The notes under the pieces are model-generated. The model saw only the letters and a program-made list of their open reading frames with translations, searched no databases and was not told the DNA's origin. Below are positions 35,221 through 43,870 of a DNA stretch of 64,000 bases, piece by piece. Positions within the stretch are counted from its first letter, which is position 1. Every line of letters begins with the position of its first letter. A program made the translations under genes and the position numbers. The stretch comes from Dyadobacter sediminis (GTDB taxonomy: Bacteria > Bacteroidota > Bacteroidia > Cytophagales > Spirosomataceae): positions 310,001 through 374,000 of the forward strand of contig NZ_VCEI01000029.1 in NCBI RefSeq assembly GCF_005860765.1. The letters are read 5' to 3'.

Positions 35221-36294
35221 TCACTTGTAATATCTTCCGCAAAACCAGGCAAGCAAAGGAAGCGCAAAAAATAGAATTAAACCCGCCTGCCAGCCAGCAA
35301 AAATCCCCAGAATTACAGAAAGCAGCAATACAGTAAGCGGATACAGGTACATAAGCAATCCAAACAGGACGGAATCATAAAACACGGATCGTGCCGTAAG
35401 CTTTGCCGCTTTTTTCTCAAAAAACGAATACAATGGCTTATGGATCGTACGTCCGAGCCAGCCAATCGCCCGGAACAATGCATTTCCCCTTTCAGGAACC
35501 GTGCAGTTTTCAAAAAAAGCGTTTAATTCCTTCGTATGCTCGTCTTTCGGCAAATCAGCCGGCAAAGTCAGAATTTCGTTGTTCATGCGTACGGTAAGAA
35601 TCTCATTGAACTCGCGCAGCCATTTTTCATATTCCAAAGGGCTTGTCAAAATGTCGTCCTGACTGATTTCCTTTCCAAAACGCAGCATAACCCGTTTTCC
35701 CGGACCGCGGAAATGTTCATAATTAACGCCGGTCGGGATTACTTTCATGTCGGGCAAAGCGTCGTCGCTGAACCAGATCTGATGTGCCATGCGCGCCGTT
35801 CCTTTTCCCAGCGGCCTGAGCCGCCATTCATTGACACAAACCCCTTCTGAAAAAACAACAACCGAGTCGCCGGCTTTCAGTGCATTATGGCTTTCCTGCG
35901 CCGTATTGTCATGATTTTTAAGATATTGCCTTCCTTCCGACCCGCGAAAAACGGGAATAAGGTTGATCTGGCGAAGCCAGAAAGCAACGGCAGGCTTTTT
36001 GAAAACATCACCGCGTGTGAGCGTATGAATGGGCTTGTCCAGAACCGATCCGATAACCACCGCATCAAAAAAGGAATCGGGATGATTGGATGCCAGAAGC
36101 ATCGGGGTTCTTTTTGGCAGTTTATCAAAATTGACTACGCAAAGCTTTTTAAGATAAACGGGAAGTGCCAGACGGACCAGAAAACGGGAGAAGTAGTAAA
36201 ACAAGGTATGTAAAGTATTTTTTTGGTTTGTAAAATTATTCAAAGTTTTGAAATAAGCCTTGCCTGTAAAAGCTCCCGAATATTCATTTTCCAA
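35221..36294 (-). CDS. Glycerol-phosphate/lysophosphatidate-type acyltransferase
   Basis: 357 residues with a PlsC-like domain (about 55-230) and two C-terminal hydrophobic spans (about 307-350). The catalytic block reads ASNHPDSFFDAVVIG, with His and Asp five residues apart (HX5D) rather than the usual HX4D; the same spacing is known to me from yeast GPT2/SCT1-type acyltransferases. The second block is VVVFSEGVCVNEWRLRPLGKGTARMA, where FPEGT is replaced by FSEGV. It is probably a membrane acyltransferase of phospholipid synthesis; the substrate is uncertain. The first 30 residues look unlike the family and the true start may lie further in. Confidence 0.75.
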   Translation of the reverse strand: MENEYSGAFTGKAYFKTLNNFTNQKNTLHTLFYYFSRFLVRLALPVYLKKLCVVNFDKLPKRTPMLLASNHPDSFFDAVVIGSVLDKPIHTLTRGDVFKKPAVAFWLRQINLIPVFRGSEGRQYLKNHDNTAQESHNALKAGDSVVVFSEGVCVNEWRLRPLGKGTARMAHQIWFSDDALPDMKVIPTGVNYEHFRGPGKRVMLRFGKEISQDDILTSPLEYEKWLREFNEILTVRMNNEILTLPADLPKDEHTKELNAFFENCTVPERGNALFRAIGWLGRTIHKPLYSFFEKKAAKLTARSVFYDSVLFGLLMYLYPLTVLLLSVILGIFAGWQAGLILFFALPLLAWFCGRYYK

Positions 36295-36325
36295 TATAAA
36301 TATTACTAATATGCCGAAAATCGTC

Positions 36326-36354
36326 TTTGCGCTCCTTTGAAGTTGCTACCTTTG
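36326..36354 (+). promoter_or_regulatory. Promoter for the kinase-HAD pair
   Basis: TTTG at 36326-36329, a 17-base spacer, then TACCTTTG at 36347-36354, an exact -7 match. It lies 47 bases before the ATG at 36402. Confidence 0.65.
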
Positions 36355-36401
36355 AAATATTTTAAGTTGCGACAAGCACTAAGGCTTAATGAAAAATAAT
36401 A

Positions 36402-37442
36402 ATGCGTTTAAAAGATTATCCTGAAATTATCCGAAAAGCCTGGGCAGGATTTGATAATTCGATTGGAGTAAAATTTGTGGAAGATATAAGTGCCAAAGTA
36501 TCAACGAATCACGTTTTCAGAGTTACTTTGGACAATGATGACAAGGTCATTGCAAAACTTTCGTATTTCGGGAAGTACGAGCATTTCAAGGAAGATCACC
36601 GGATTATTCAGGCGCTTTCCAATAATCTGCTGTATCCGTTTGAAAATGTTCTGGCAAAGTCACTTGTAAAAAATAATCAGGTTTATACCTACCGCTATCA
36701 GGAAGATTTTATCGATACCTGGGTTGTTTTTTACAATCCGATCCGGGCTATGAACCGGCTTCCGAGAAGGCTGGATGAAACGCATATCCGGAAACTCGGG
36801 ACTGAAACGGCAAAATTCCATCTGGCCTGTTTCCGGGCCAGCAAGTCGATTCCCAAATCGTCCAAAAACCTGCGTACAGACATTCAGCACCTGCGGGATA
36901 TCTTGGAAACGGATACCGGACAATATGAGCACAGAGGCTACATTCACACGCTGAACAGACAATGCGATATTTTTATGAAGAACATTCAGAGGCTGAATGT
37001 CGCTTCTTTTGACAAAATGCCTGTGTTTGTAGACTGGAATATCGGTAACTTTTCGGTAACCGAAGATCTGAAATTATATTCGCGCTGGGATTACGACTGG
37101 TTTCGCGTGTCGACCAGAATTATGGATTTTTATTTTTTCAGCAGAGTAGTTTCCAATGTTGGCGACAGAACCGTTTTCAGTTATCTGATGAGTACATTGA
37201 ATGAAGACCGGTTTATGATCTTTCTTCAGGAATATCACAAAGTATATCCGCTGACAGAAAACGAAGTCCGGTTTATGAAAGAAGCTTACCGCTTTTTCAT
37301 TCTGAACTATGTTGTCAAATATGGTAAATATTTCTTTCACAGATCGTATTGTACAAAATTGCAGAAGGAAGCATATGAACTTTATTTTCCATCCATTGAC
37401 GGCTTCGACGAAGAAAAAATTCTGAGAGCCCTGAAAATATAG
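36402..37442 (+). CDS. APH-family (aminoglycoside phosphotransferase-like) small-molecule kinase
   Basis: 346 residues with the protein-kinase-like fold of phosphotransferase enzymes. The ATP-binding Lys is probably in KVIAKLSYFG (about residues 44-53). The catalytic loop reads V-D211-WNIG-N216-F, replacing the usual HGDxxxxN with VDWNIGN, and the metal-binding Asp is D230 or D232 in RWDYDWFR. Family members phosphorylate hydroxyl groups of sugars, choline, homoserine and similar compounds; antibiotic resistance is only one branch and nothing here points to it. A HAD phosphatase gene follows after 45 bases, so the pair may act on related metabolites. Confidence 0.75.
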   Translation: MRLKDYPEIIRKAWAGFDNSIGVKFVEDISAKVSTNHVFRVTLDNDDKVIAKLSYFGKYEHFKEDHRIIQALSNNLLYPFENVLAKSLVKNNQVYTYRYQEDFIDTWVVFYNPIRAMNRLPRRLDETHIRKLGTETAKFHLACFRASKSIPKSSKNLRTDIQHLRDILETDTGQYEHRGYIHTLNRQCDIFMKNIQRLNVASFDKMPVFVDWNIGNFSVTEDLKLYSRWDYDWFRVSTRIMDFYFFSRVVSNVGDRTVFSYLMSTLNEDRFMIFLQEYHKVYPLTENEVRFMKEAYRFFILNYVVKYGKYFFHRSYCTKLQKEAYELYFPSIDGFDEEKILRALKI

Positions 37443-37487
37443 GCTGTTACGTTTCCGGTTTCACTCCTTACTTTAGACATCCCCTTT

Positions 37488-38336
37488 ATGATTCTTGACA
37501 ATTTCAAATCCGTTATATCTAAATACGAAGTCGTTTTCTTTGATGCCTTCGGCGTTTTAAAGACATATAACGGACTTATTCCCGGCATTGAAAATACTTT
37601 CAAATACCTGAAAGAGAACGGAAAGGATTTTTATGTTGTAACCAATGACGCTTCACGCAGCCCGGATCAGCTTGCGGAATCGTATGTAAGGCTCGGAATC
37701 AATGACATTACGCCGGACCGCATCATTTCTTCAGGAATGCTGGCAAGGGAATATCTTGAACTGAAAGTACGCAACGGCATTGTTGCTTACCTCGGCACGG
37801 ACAACTCCGCGCATTACCTTGAAACGTCCAAGTTGAAAACGGTTTCAATCCGGAATCTTAACCTGGATTCGGTCGGTGATGTAAGCGCACTTGTTTTTCT
37901 GGACGACGAAGGTTTTGACTGGAACACCGATCTGACCAAAACGCTCAATTTGTTGCGCAAACGTAATATTCCGGTTATCGTAGCGAATACGGATAAAACG
38001 TATCCTGCATCCAAAAGCCGCTTGTCCATTGCCGTGGGTGCACTGGCCAAAATGATTGAAGATACGATTGGCAGACAGTTTATACGCTTCGGAAAACCCG
38101 ATCCGCAGATGTTTATTTTTGCTTATCAGCATATCAAGAATTATCCGGATATCAGCAAAAGGGATATTTTAATGGTCGGCGATACGCTGCATACGGATAT
38201 TCTGGGCGGCAATAAATTCGGTCTCGATACCGCACTGGTTTTAACCGGAAACACGCAGGCTGAAGACGCTGAAGTAAGAATCAGAAGTGCAGGCATTATC
38301 CCGACTTACATCTGTGTGTCTGCCGTTGTGGACTGA
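37488..38336 (+). CDS. HAD-superfamily subfamily IIA hydrolase
   Basis: 282 residues of the NagD-like HAD-IIA type. Motif I reads VVFFDAFGVL (about residues 15-24): the nucleophile Asp is present, but the second Asp of DxD is Phe, as in HAD-IIA members that carry DxWGV. Motif II is VTNDAS (about 50), the cap domain lies between, the motif III Lys is near GKPDPQMF (about 205) and motif IV is MVGDTLHTDILGGNKFG (about 228-244). It is most likely a small-molecule phosphatase of unknown substrate. It follows the APH-like kinase in the same direction with 45 bases between. Confidence 0.82.
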   Translation: MILDNFKSVISKYEVVFFDAFGVLKTYNGLIPGIENTFKYLKENGKDFYVVTNDASRSPDQLAESYVRLGINDITPDRIISSGMLAREYLELKVRNGIVAYLGTDNSAHYLETSKLKTVSIRNLNLDSVGDVSALVFLDDEGFDWNTDLTKTLNLLRKRNIPVIVANTDKTYPASKSRLSIAVGALAKMIEDTIGRQFIRFGKPDPQMFIFAYQHIKNYPDISKRDILMVGDTLHTDILGGNKFGLDTALVLTGNTQAEDAEVRIRSAGIIPTYICVSAVVD

Positions 38337-38337
38337 T

Positions 38338-39348
38338 TTATTTCCGGCTTTCCGGATTTGAAAAATTTATATAATATTCCTTTGCCCTTTGTAGTTCCTG
38401 TGCCGATTCCTGCGGCTTGCCTGTCATTTTCAGGATTGCGGCCCGGCTTTTATGGCATTTGGCAGCTACATAAGAATCCGGAAAGGAACGCGCAGAACGG
38501 GTGAAAAGCTCATAAGCCTGACGCAGCGAAGCAGTGTCCTTTTTCGACATCAGTTTTTGGCCTTCCAGAAAATCCTGATGCCAGCGCTTGGCAACGGGCG
38601 TCATGCGTTCCGCTTCCTGAAAAACTTTAAAAGCCGGAATAACGGGCAAAATGGAATTTTTTGGAGCTACTTTCTGAACGGGTTTTGAAAAAAATACTTC
38701 GAGCGCGTCGGTAAAAGCAAGTGCTTCTTTTCTGTTGTGTTCTTCCTGTCTGAGTTTCTGTTCTTCTTCTGCATTGGTAAAAAAAGAGGCTTCGGCCAGA
38801 ACAGCGGGAATGCCGTACGTATTTCTTAAAACCGAAGCGCCGGATTCTGCAAAAATGGTAAAGTCCGAAACAAGCGAAACCGGCGTTTCGGGCTTATGCA
38901 AATGTTTCAGCAAACTGGATGCAAGTGCTTTGCCAAAGTCAACACTCGCTGTATTTTCAGACGCATTGCCGTGAAAGTAAATGATCGGGAAATTGACCGA
39001 TGAATCCGCAGTGGCATTGTGATGAATGGAAACAAACAAGTCGGCTTTGTTGTCCACGGCAAGTTTGGCACGGTCCGGAAGCGGAATGAATTTGTCTTCT
39101 GTTCTTGTCATAATGACGGTTGCTCCTTTTTCTTCCAGCATTTTTCGCAACAAGATTCCTACGCGCAGATTGACCCATTCTTCCCGTTCTCCGGCCGGTC
39201 CTACGCGGTAGCTGTCCGTCAATGCGGTACCGCCGTGCCCGGGATCCACACAAATGATTTTTCCTTTTAATGTGCTTTCAACGTTTTGGGAAAAAGCAGG
39301 GTTTTGGAAAACCGTTAACAGAAACAGCAATGCAAGAAACTTAATCAT
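38338..39348 (-). CDS. N-acetylmuramoyl-L-alanine amidase (Amidase_3)
   Basis: A secreted zinc enzyme that cleaves the bond between MurNAc and the stem peptide. It starts MIKFLALLFLLTVFQNPAFSQ, a clean signal peptide; the longer frame to 39414 lacks one, so I use 39348 (336 residues). Zinc ligands lie in VDPGHGG, REEWVNL and SIHHNA, and the catalytic Glu in VLAEASFFTN. After about residue 210 comes a helical region (EAERMTPVAKRWHQDFLEG and following) that looks like short repeats, perhaps TPR-like. It probably acts in daughter-cell separation or wall turnover. Confidence 0.9.
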   Translation of the reverse strand: MIKFLALLFLLTVFQNPAFSQNVESTLKGKIICVDPGHGGTALTDSYRVGPAGEREEWVNLRVGILLRKMLEEKGATVIMTRTEDKFIPLPDRAKLAVDNKADLFVSIHHNATADSSVNFPIIYFHGNASENTASVDFGKALASSLLKHLHKPETPVSLVSDFTIFAESGASVLRNTYGIPAVLAEASFFTNAEEEQKLRQEEHNRKEALAFTDALEVFFSKPVQKVAPKNSILPVIPAFKVFQEAERMTPVAKRWHQDFLEGQKLMSKKDTASLRQAYELFTRSARSFPDSYVAAKCHKSRAAILKMTGKPQESAQELQRAKEYYINFSNPESRK

Positions 39349-39441
39349 TGGAAAGACCAGGAAATTTTTGAATAAAATAGACAGGTTTTGACTGATCAGC
39401 AAGCAATATCCCAATTATGCTATGTTTTTAGTAATTCCTGC

Positions 39442-39449
39442 TATTTTTG
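39442..39449 (+). promoter_or_regulatory. -7 element upstream of comM
   Basis: TATTTTTG, an exact TAnnTTTG match. It lies inside the longer open frame (ATG at 39422), which supports the downstream start at 39503. No convincing -33 partner. Confidence 0.4.
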
Positions 39450-39502
39450 CCAAAGATCCTGAAAAGAATTCAGGACAAATTATCACAGAACAATACACAC
39501 AC

Positions 39503-41044
39503 ATGCTAGCAAAAACTTTCGGAAGTGCCGTTTTCGGCGTGGACGCCACCCTGATTACCATAGAAGTAACCGTAGCGCAGGGACTGGGCTTTTACATGGT
39601 CGGGCTTGCAGACAGCGCGGTAAAGGAAAGTCAGCAACGGGTTGAAGCTTCATTAAAATACTTCGATTATAAAATGCCGAGGCAAAAGCTGGTTGTAAAT
39701 CTGGCACCTGCCGATATCCGCAAAGAAGGTTCCGCGTACGATCTGCCCATTGCACTTTGTATTCTGAACGCATCCGAACAGCTTGCTTGCGAACGTAGTC
39801 TTGAAGATTACATCATCATGGGCGAACTGTCACTTGACGGAACGCTGAGGCCGATCAAAGGCGTGCTTCCCATAGCCATCGAAGCCCGCAAACAAGGTTT
39901 TAAAGGATTTATCCTGCCAGCAGAAAATGCGCATGAAGCCGCTATTGTCAATAACATTGACGTTATTCCTGTAGAAACGCTGAGCGATGCGATTGTCTTT
40001 ATTGAAGGGAAAAAAGATATTCAGCCGCTGCTTGTCGACACACGTGATCTGTTTTTCACTTCCCAGAATGAATACGATGCCGATTTTGAACACGTTCAGG
40101 GTCAGGAAAATATCAAACGTGCATTGGAAATAACCGCTGCCGGCGGACACAATGCCATTATGATCGGGCCGCCAGGCGCAGGAAAAACGATGCTGGCAAA
40201 GCGCATTCCGGGCATACTTCCTCCGTTGAGCCTGCCGGAAGCATTGGAAACAACAAAAATCCATTCCGTAGCCGGCAAACTCGGGAAAAGGGCAACACTT
40301 GTTTCCCGCAGGCCGTTTCGTGCGCCGCATCATTCCATCAGCGATGCTGCGCTTGTGGGCGGAGGAAGTTTTCCGCAGCCCGGTGAAATTTCACTCGCGC
40401 ATAACGGCGTACTGTTTCTGGACGAACTTCCCGAATTCAAGAGAACGGTGCTGGAAGTCATGCGCCAGCCGCTGGAAGAACGAAAAGTAAGTATTTCAAG
40501 AGCCAGAATGACTGTGGAATTTCCGGCAAACTTTATGCTTATTGCCAGCATGAATCCATGTCCGTGCGGCTATTACAATCATCCGGAAAAAGAATGCGTT
40601 TGCGGCCCCGGCGTTGTACAGAAATATCTGAACAAAATCAGCGGTCCGCTTTTGGACCGGATTGATTTACATGTGGAAGTAACGCCGGTCTCATTTGACC
40701 AGATTGCCTCGACACGCAAGTCGGAAAGCAGCGAACAAATCCGTTCAAGGGTTATTAAAGCCAGAGAAAGACAATCCGAGCGATTTAAAAGTAAAAGGGA
40801 AATTTACTCCAATGCCATGATGACGCCTGAAATGGTGAAAGAAATTTGCGTGATCGGAGAAGCGGGCAAGGCACTTTTGAAGAAGGCAATGGAAAGGCTC
40901 GGACTCTCTGCAAGAGCTTACGACCGCATTCTGAAAGTTTCACGCACGATCGCCGACCTTGCGGACAGCGATGAAATCCGAGTCGAACATCTGGCCGAAG
41001 CCATTCAATACCGCAGTCTGGACCGTGAAAACTGGGCCGGTTGA
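39503..41044 (+). CDS. comM: YifB/ComM-type AAA+ ATPase (magnesium chelatase-like)
   Basis: 513 residues of the ComM/YifB family; ComM is a branch-migration helicase that helps integrate incoming DNA during natural transformation in proteobacteria. The N-terminal Lon-like domain begins MLAKTFGSAVFGVDATLITIEV, the usual family start, so I use 39503. Walker A is MIGPPGAGKTMLAKRIPG (about 227-244), Walker B GVLFLDELPEF (about 309-319), with the conserved FRAPHHSISDAALVGGG between them and a Cys cluster NPCPCGYYNHPEKECVC at about 358-374 that is typical of the family. Confidence 0.95.
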   Translation: MLAKTFGSAVFGVDATLITIEVTVAQGLGFYMVGLADSAVKESQQRVEASLKYFDYKMPRQKLVVNLAPADIRKEGSAYDLPIALCILNASEQLACERSLEDYIIMGELSLDGTLRPIKGVLPIAIEARKQGFKGFILPAENAHEAAIVNNIDVIPVETLSDAIVFIEGKKDIQPLLVDTRDLFFTSQNEYDADFEHVQGQENIKRALEITAAGGHNAIMIGPPGAGKTMLAKRIPGILPPLSLPEALETTKIHSVAGKLGKRATLVSRRPFRAPHHSISDAALVGGGSFPQPGEISLAHNGVLFLDELPEFKRTVLEVMRQPLEERKVSISRARMTVEFPANFMLIASMNPCPCGYYNHPEKECVCGPGVVQKYLNKISGPLLDRIDLHVEVTPVSFDQIASTRKSESSEQIRSRVIKARERQSERFKSKREIYSNAMMTPEMVKEICVIGEAGKALLKKAMERLGLSARAYDRILKVSRTIADLADSDEIRVEHLAEAIQYRSLDRENWAG

Positions 41045-41077
41045 AAAGGAACTGTAACTGATTTTTTAGCTACCGAT

Positions 41078-41899
41078 TTACAAACTGCCAATTGCATCAG
41101 CCAGGCGTTTCCTTTTTCTACGCCTGCTAAAAGCAATATACAATGCTATTGTAATCAGGAGAAAAGGCCAGATGTTTATTACTGCAAGCAAGGCAGAAAG
41201 CAAATTTTCCCAGCCAGTGACTATGGAGGATTTTACCTGATATGAAAAAACTGCTGGAGTTGAGCTGATTTTGTAAAACTTGATATTGAGTGTAGAATAT
41301 TGAACCTCATCTGTCAGAAGTTTCAATTGTCCTTCGGTAGATTCTATTTCAGTGCGAATGGTACCGAGTTCTTTTTCGATACTGAGAATATCCTTGATAT
41401 TGGATGCTTTTTCCAGAAGCTGAAGGTAACGTGATTCTATTTGCTTCTTTGTTTTAAGCGTAATTTCCGTATCTACAAACTCAGCGGTCACATCCTTTAC
41501 ATCGATTACACGATTATCAAAATACGGTACTCCTTCAGTTGCAGAGTCAAGAAAAGTGTCGAATTGGACAGAAGGCACGCGTATGATCAGCATGAAACTA
41601 ATTTTATCCGCCGACTTATCCTGCTTATCCAATGAGACATAAGCATGATGTTTGGAAACAGCGGCCATAATCTGACTTCGGGTTTTTTCAGCATCCGTTG
41701 TCTCAAACTCAATTGTTCCTTGCCGGATCAGTTTTTTCGAAGCAGCATGTTGCTGAACAACTTTGGGAACCGGTTTTCCCGAATTTGGTTCCGGCACTTG
41801 CATGAAATCTACTCGCGACATTAAGTCTTCCTGTTCATTCGGGTTTGAGCAGGATGTAATTAGTAAAAATGAGAAGAACAACAAGATTAAATGTTTCAT
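41078..41899 (-). CDS. DUF4349 lipoprotein
   Basis: 273 residues from MKHLILLFFSFLLITSC, a canonical lipoprotein signal; the longer frame to 41941 would place extra residues before it. The centre matches DUF4349: LIRQGTIEFETTDAEKTRSQI, then a beta strand IRVPSVQFDTFLDSA, DVTAEFVDTEITLKTKKQIESRY and a long coiled coil (about 145-190). A single membrane span (about 240-260) and a basic tail RRRKRKR end it. The function of DUF4349 is not established; topology suggests an envelope protein anchored at both ends. Confidence 0.85.
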   Translation of the reverse strand: MKHLILLFFSFLLITSCSNPNEQEDLMSRVDFMQVPEPNSGKPVPKVVQQHAASKKLIRQGTIEFETTDAEKTRSQIMAAVSKHHAYVSLDKQDKSADKISFMLIIRVPSVQFDTFLDSATEGVPYFDNRVIDVKDVTAEFVDTEITLKTKKQIESRYLQLLEKASNIKDILSIEKELGTIRTEIESTEGQLKLLTDEVQYSTLNIKFYKISSTPAVFSYQVKSSIVTGWENLLSALLAVINIWPFLLITIALYIAFSRRRKRKRLADAIGSL

Positions 41900-41986
41900 A
41901 AGGAGGAAATAAGTGTGTGAAAATTTACAAAATATATGCAAGTAAATTATACATTTTGTATTAATTATTTTCCTTAACGAACCAAC

Positions 41987-42796
41987 TTACATTTCCTCAA
42001 TACTTACGCCTCCGAGTTCCTGAAAAAGCGTTTGCCAGTAATGCGTTACATGCGGGTTGTTTTCCTTTGTGGAAGCAGTCGGTTCGAACGGGGAAACAAT
42101 CGTGACCTGCGGAGAACCAATTGCATATTGCTGCAATTGTTTGAAATCTTCCTTGGCTTCTTTTTCTGCCTGCGCATCGTTTGTTGGCGGCGCTTTGTGG
42201 AAATCGCGGCGGCCCTCGCCTTTTACGCTTTCCACCATATCGCTGAAATAATAAACTTTCACGTCCGAACCGGCTTCACCTGCTTTGGCAATGACGGGCA
42301 TACTGGCCCAAATGTCTGTGGATTGATTGGAAAACCCTGTATTCTGCTGATTCAGTTTGGTTAGAAGCTGTCTCAGATAAATGCTTTTTTCCCGTTGCAA
42401 TGCAAGCTGAAAGGCTGTTTCAATTCCTTCGCGGTCCGTTGCATTGACACCTTCCGTGTTATCTTTTTCACTGCGGACAGTCAGCGACAAGGCCCGTGCC
42501 TTGGAAGTATTTTCATGAATGAAATAAACTTCCAGCTTGTCACCTTTATTTTTCATGTTACTTTCAACAATATCAGTCAGTGCCTGGCGGTATTTTTCAT
42601 TGACGTAGCTTTTGTTCACATTGACGCTCTGTGTTTTATCCAGAAACACAAGTGTATGCATCGGCGTATCCGATTTCGTCTGCGTAGTTTCTTTCTCACT
42701 GCTGCAAGCTGCAAGGACAATAATAATTCCCGAAAGAAATGCCAGTTTTTGACTTAAAATTTTTCTGAAAAGAGCGCGGTTTGGCTGAGGATCCAT
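41987..42796 (-). CDS. Lipoprotein with a VWA-like domain
   Basis: 269 residues with a lipoprotein signal ending IVLAAC (Cys at residue 31). The mature part begins HTLVFLDKTQSVNVN, where DKTQS resembles the metal-site motif DxSxS of von Willebrand A domains (here DxTxS). Further on, KVYYFSDMVESVKG fits the strand and Asp of a third metal-site loop. I do not recognise a named family. Lipid-anchored VWA proteins usually mediate metal-dependent binding to a partner protein; none is obvious nearby. Single-gene unit on the minus strand. Confidence 0.65.
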   Translation of the reverse strand: MDPQPNRALFRKILSQKLAFLSGIIIVLAACSSEKETTQTKSDTPMHTLVFLDKTQSVNVNKSYVNEKYRQALTDIVESNMKNKGDKLEVYFIHENTSKARALSLTVRSEKDNTEGVNATDREGIETAFQLALQREKSIYLRQLLTKLNQQNTGFSNQSTDIWASMPVIAKAGEAGSDVKVYYFSDMVESVKGEGRRDFHKAPPTNDAQAEKEAKEDFKQLQQYAIGSPQVTIVSPFEPTASTKENNPHVTHYWQTLFQELGGVSIEEM

Positions 42797-42885
42797 ATTG
42801 ATAATTATTTAGCGAAACTAACTGGTTCACAAATATCATACAACGCGGAACGGACGAGCGGCTGAATTATTTTAACAAAAAAGCA

Positions 42886-42919
42886 AAAACCCTTCAAAAC
42901 AGATGCTTTGAAGGGTTTT
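42886..42919 (-). terminator. Terminator of fabI
   Basis: Perfect 13-bp stem AAAACCCTTCAAA/TTTGAAGGGTTTT around an eight-base loop, then a T-rich tail on the minus strand. Confidence 0.92.
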
Positions 42920-42937
42920 ACATTAAATATTCTGAAG

Positions 42938-43762
42938 TTATTGCTGGCTTTGCTTCTGGATCATTTCAACCAGTTCCTCGGAAATACCCGTTGAGGAATA
43001 TCCGCCGTCGTGGTAAAGATTCTGCATGGTTACGAAGCGTGTAAGGTCAGAGAACAGCGTAATGGCGTAATTTGCGCAATCGTCGGCTGTTGCGTTTCCG
43101 AGCGGGCTCATTTTTTCAGCAAAGTCGTAGAATGCATCAAAGCCATCGATTCCCGATCCTGCTTTTGTTTTGGTCGGTGACTGTGAAATGGTATTGACAC
43201 GTACATTTTTTGCTTTTCCATAGCGGTAACCGTAGCTTCTTGCAATACTTTCCAGCATGGCTTTTGCCTCGGCCATATCGCTGTAAAAAGAATACGTACG
43301 CTGCGCGGCAATGTAAGACAGAGCAACAACGGAACCCCAGTCATTGATCGCGTCCTGTTTTTCAGCGACCTGCAGAAACTTGTGCAGCGAAAGGGCCGAT
43401 ATATCCAGGCCTTTCTGCATCCATTCATAATTAAGATCGCCATAGGACTTTCCTTTACGGACATTCACCGACATACCGATGGAATGCAGCACGAAATCGA
43501 TTTTACCGCCCAGAATTTCAACGGACTTTGAGAACAGGTTTTCTATATCTTCAACGGAAGTAGCATCCGCAGGAATGATTTCGGCATCGCATTGCTTTGC
43601 CAGATCATTTATGGCGCCCATCCGCATTGCAATCGGCGCGTTTGTAAGTGTGAAAATGGCACCTTCTTCCTTTGCTTTCAATGCTACTTTCCACGCAATT
43701 GAATTTTCATCAAGTGCACCCGAGATAATTCCTCTTTTTCCTTTTAACAAACCGTAAGCCAT
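42938..43762 (-). CDS. fabI: Enoyl-ACP reductase (NADH), FabI type
   Basis: Last step of each fatty-acid elongation cycle. 274 residues starting MAYGLLKGKRGIISGALDENSIAWKVA, the divergent FabI nucleotide loop. The catalytic pair is the Tyr-x6-Lys in FYSDMAEAKAML (about residue 160). The C-terminal substrate loop VNTISQSPTKTKAGSGIDGFD is longer than in E. coli FabI and is common in Bacteroidota. It is the target class of triclosan-type inhibitors. Monocistronic, with its own terminator. Confidence 0.96.
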   Translation of the reverse strand: MAYGLLKGKRGIISGALDENSIAWKVALKAKEEGAIFTLTNAPIAMRMGAINDLAKQCDAEIIPADATSVEDIENLFSKSVEILGGKIDFVLHSIGMSVNVRKGKSYGDLNYEWMQKGLDISALSLHKFLQVAEKQDAINDWGSVVALSYIAAQRTYSFYSDMAEAKAMLESIARSYGYRYGKAKNVRVNTISQSPTKTKAGSGIDGFDAFYDFAEKMSPLGNATADDCANYAITLFSDLTRFVTMQNLYHDGGYSSTGISEELVEMIQKQSQQ

Positions 43763-43870
43763 ACTTTCCTTTTATTATTTAGGATAATGTCATTTTTGAT
43801 GCGGCAAAATAAAGCATTTTGCCGGGTTTAACCATACATTTTGCATTGCATGCATTTGCGCCGCATAAGT

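Noticed and set aside
36402..37442. Antibiotic-resistance kinase
   Set aside because: Only the general APH-like fold is visible; catalytic-loop variants and context give no link to drug resistance.
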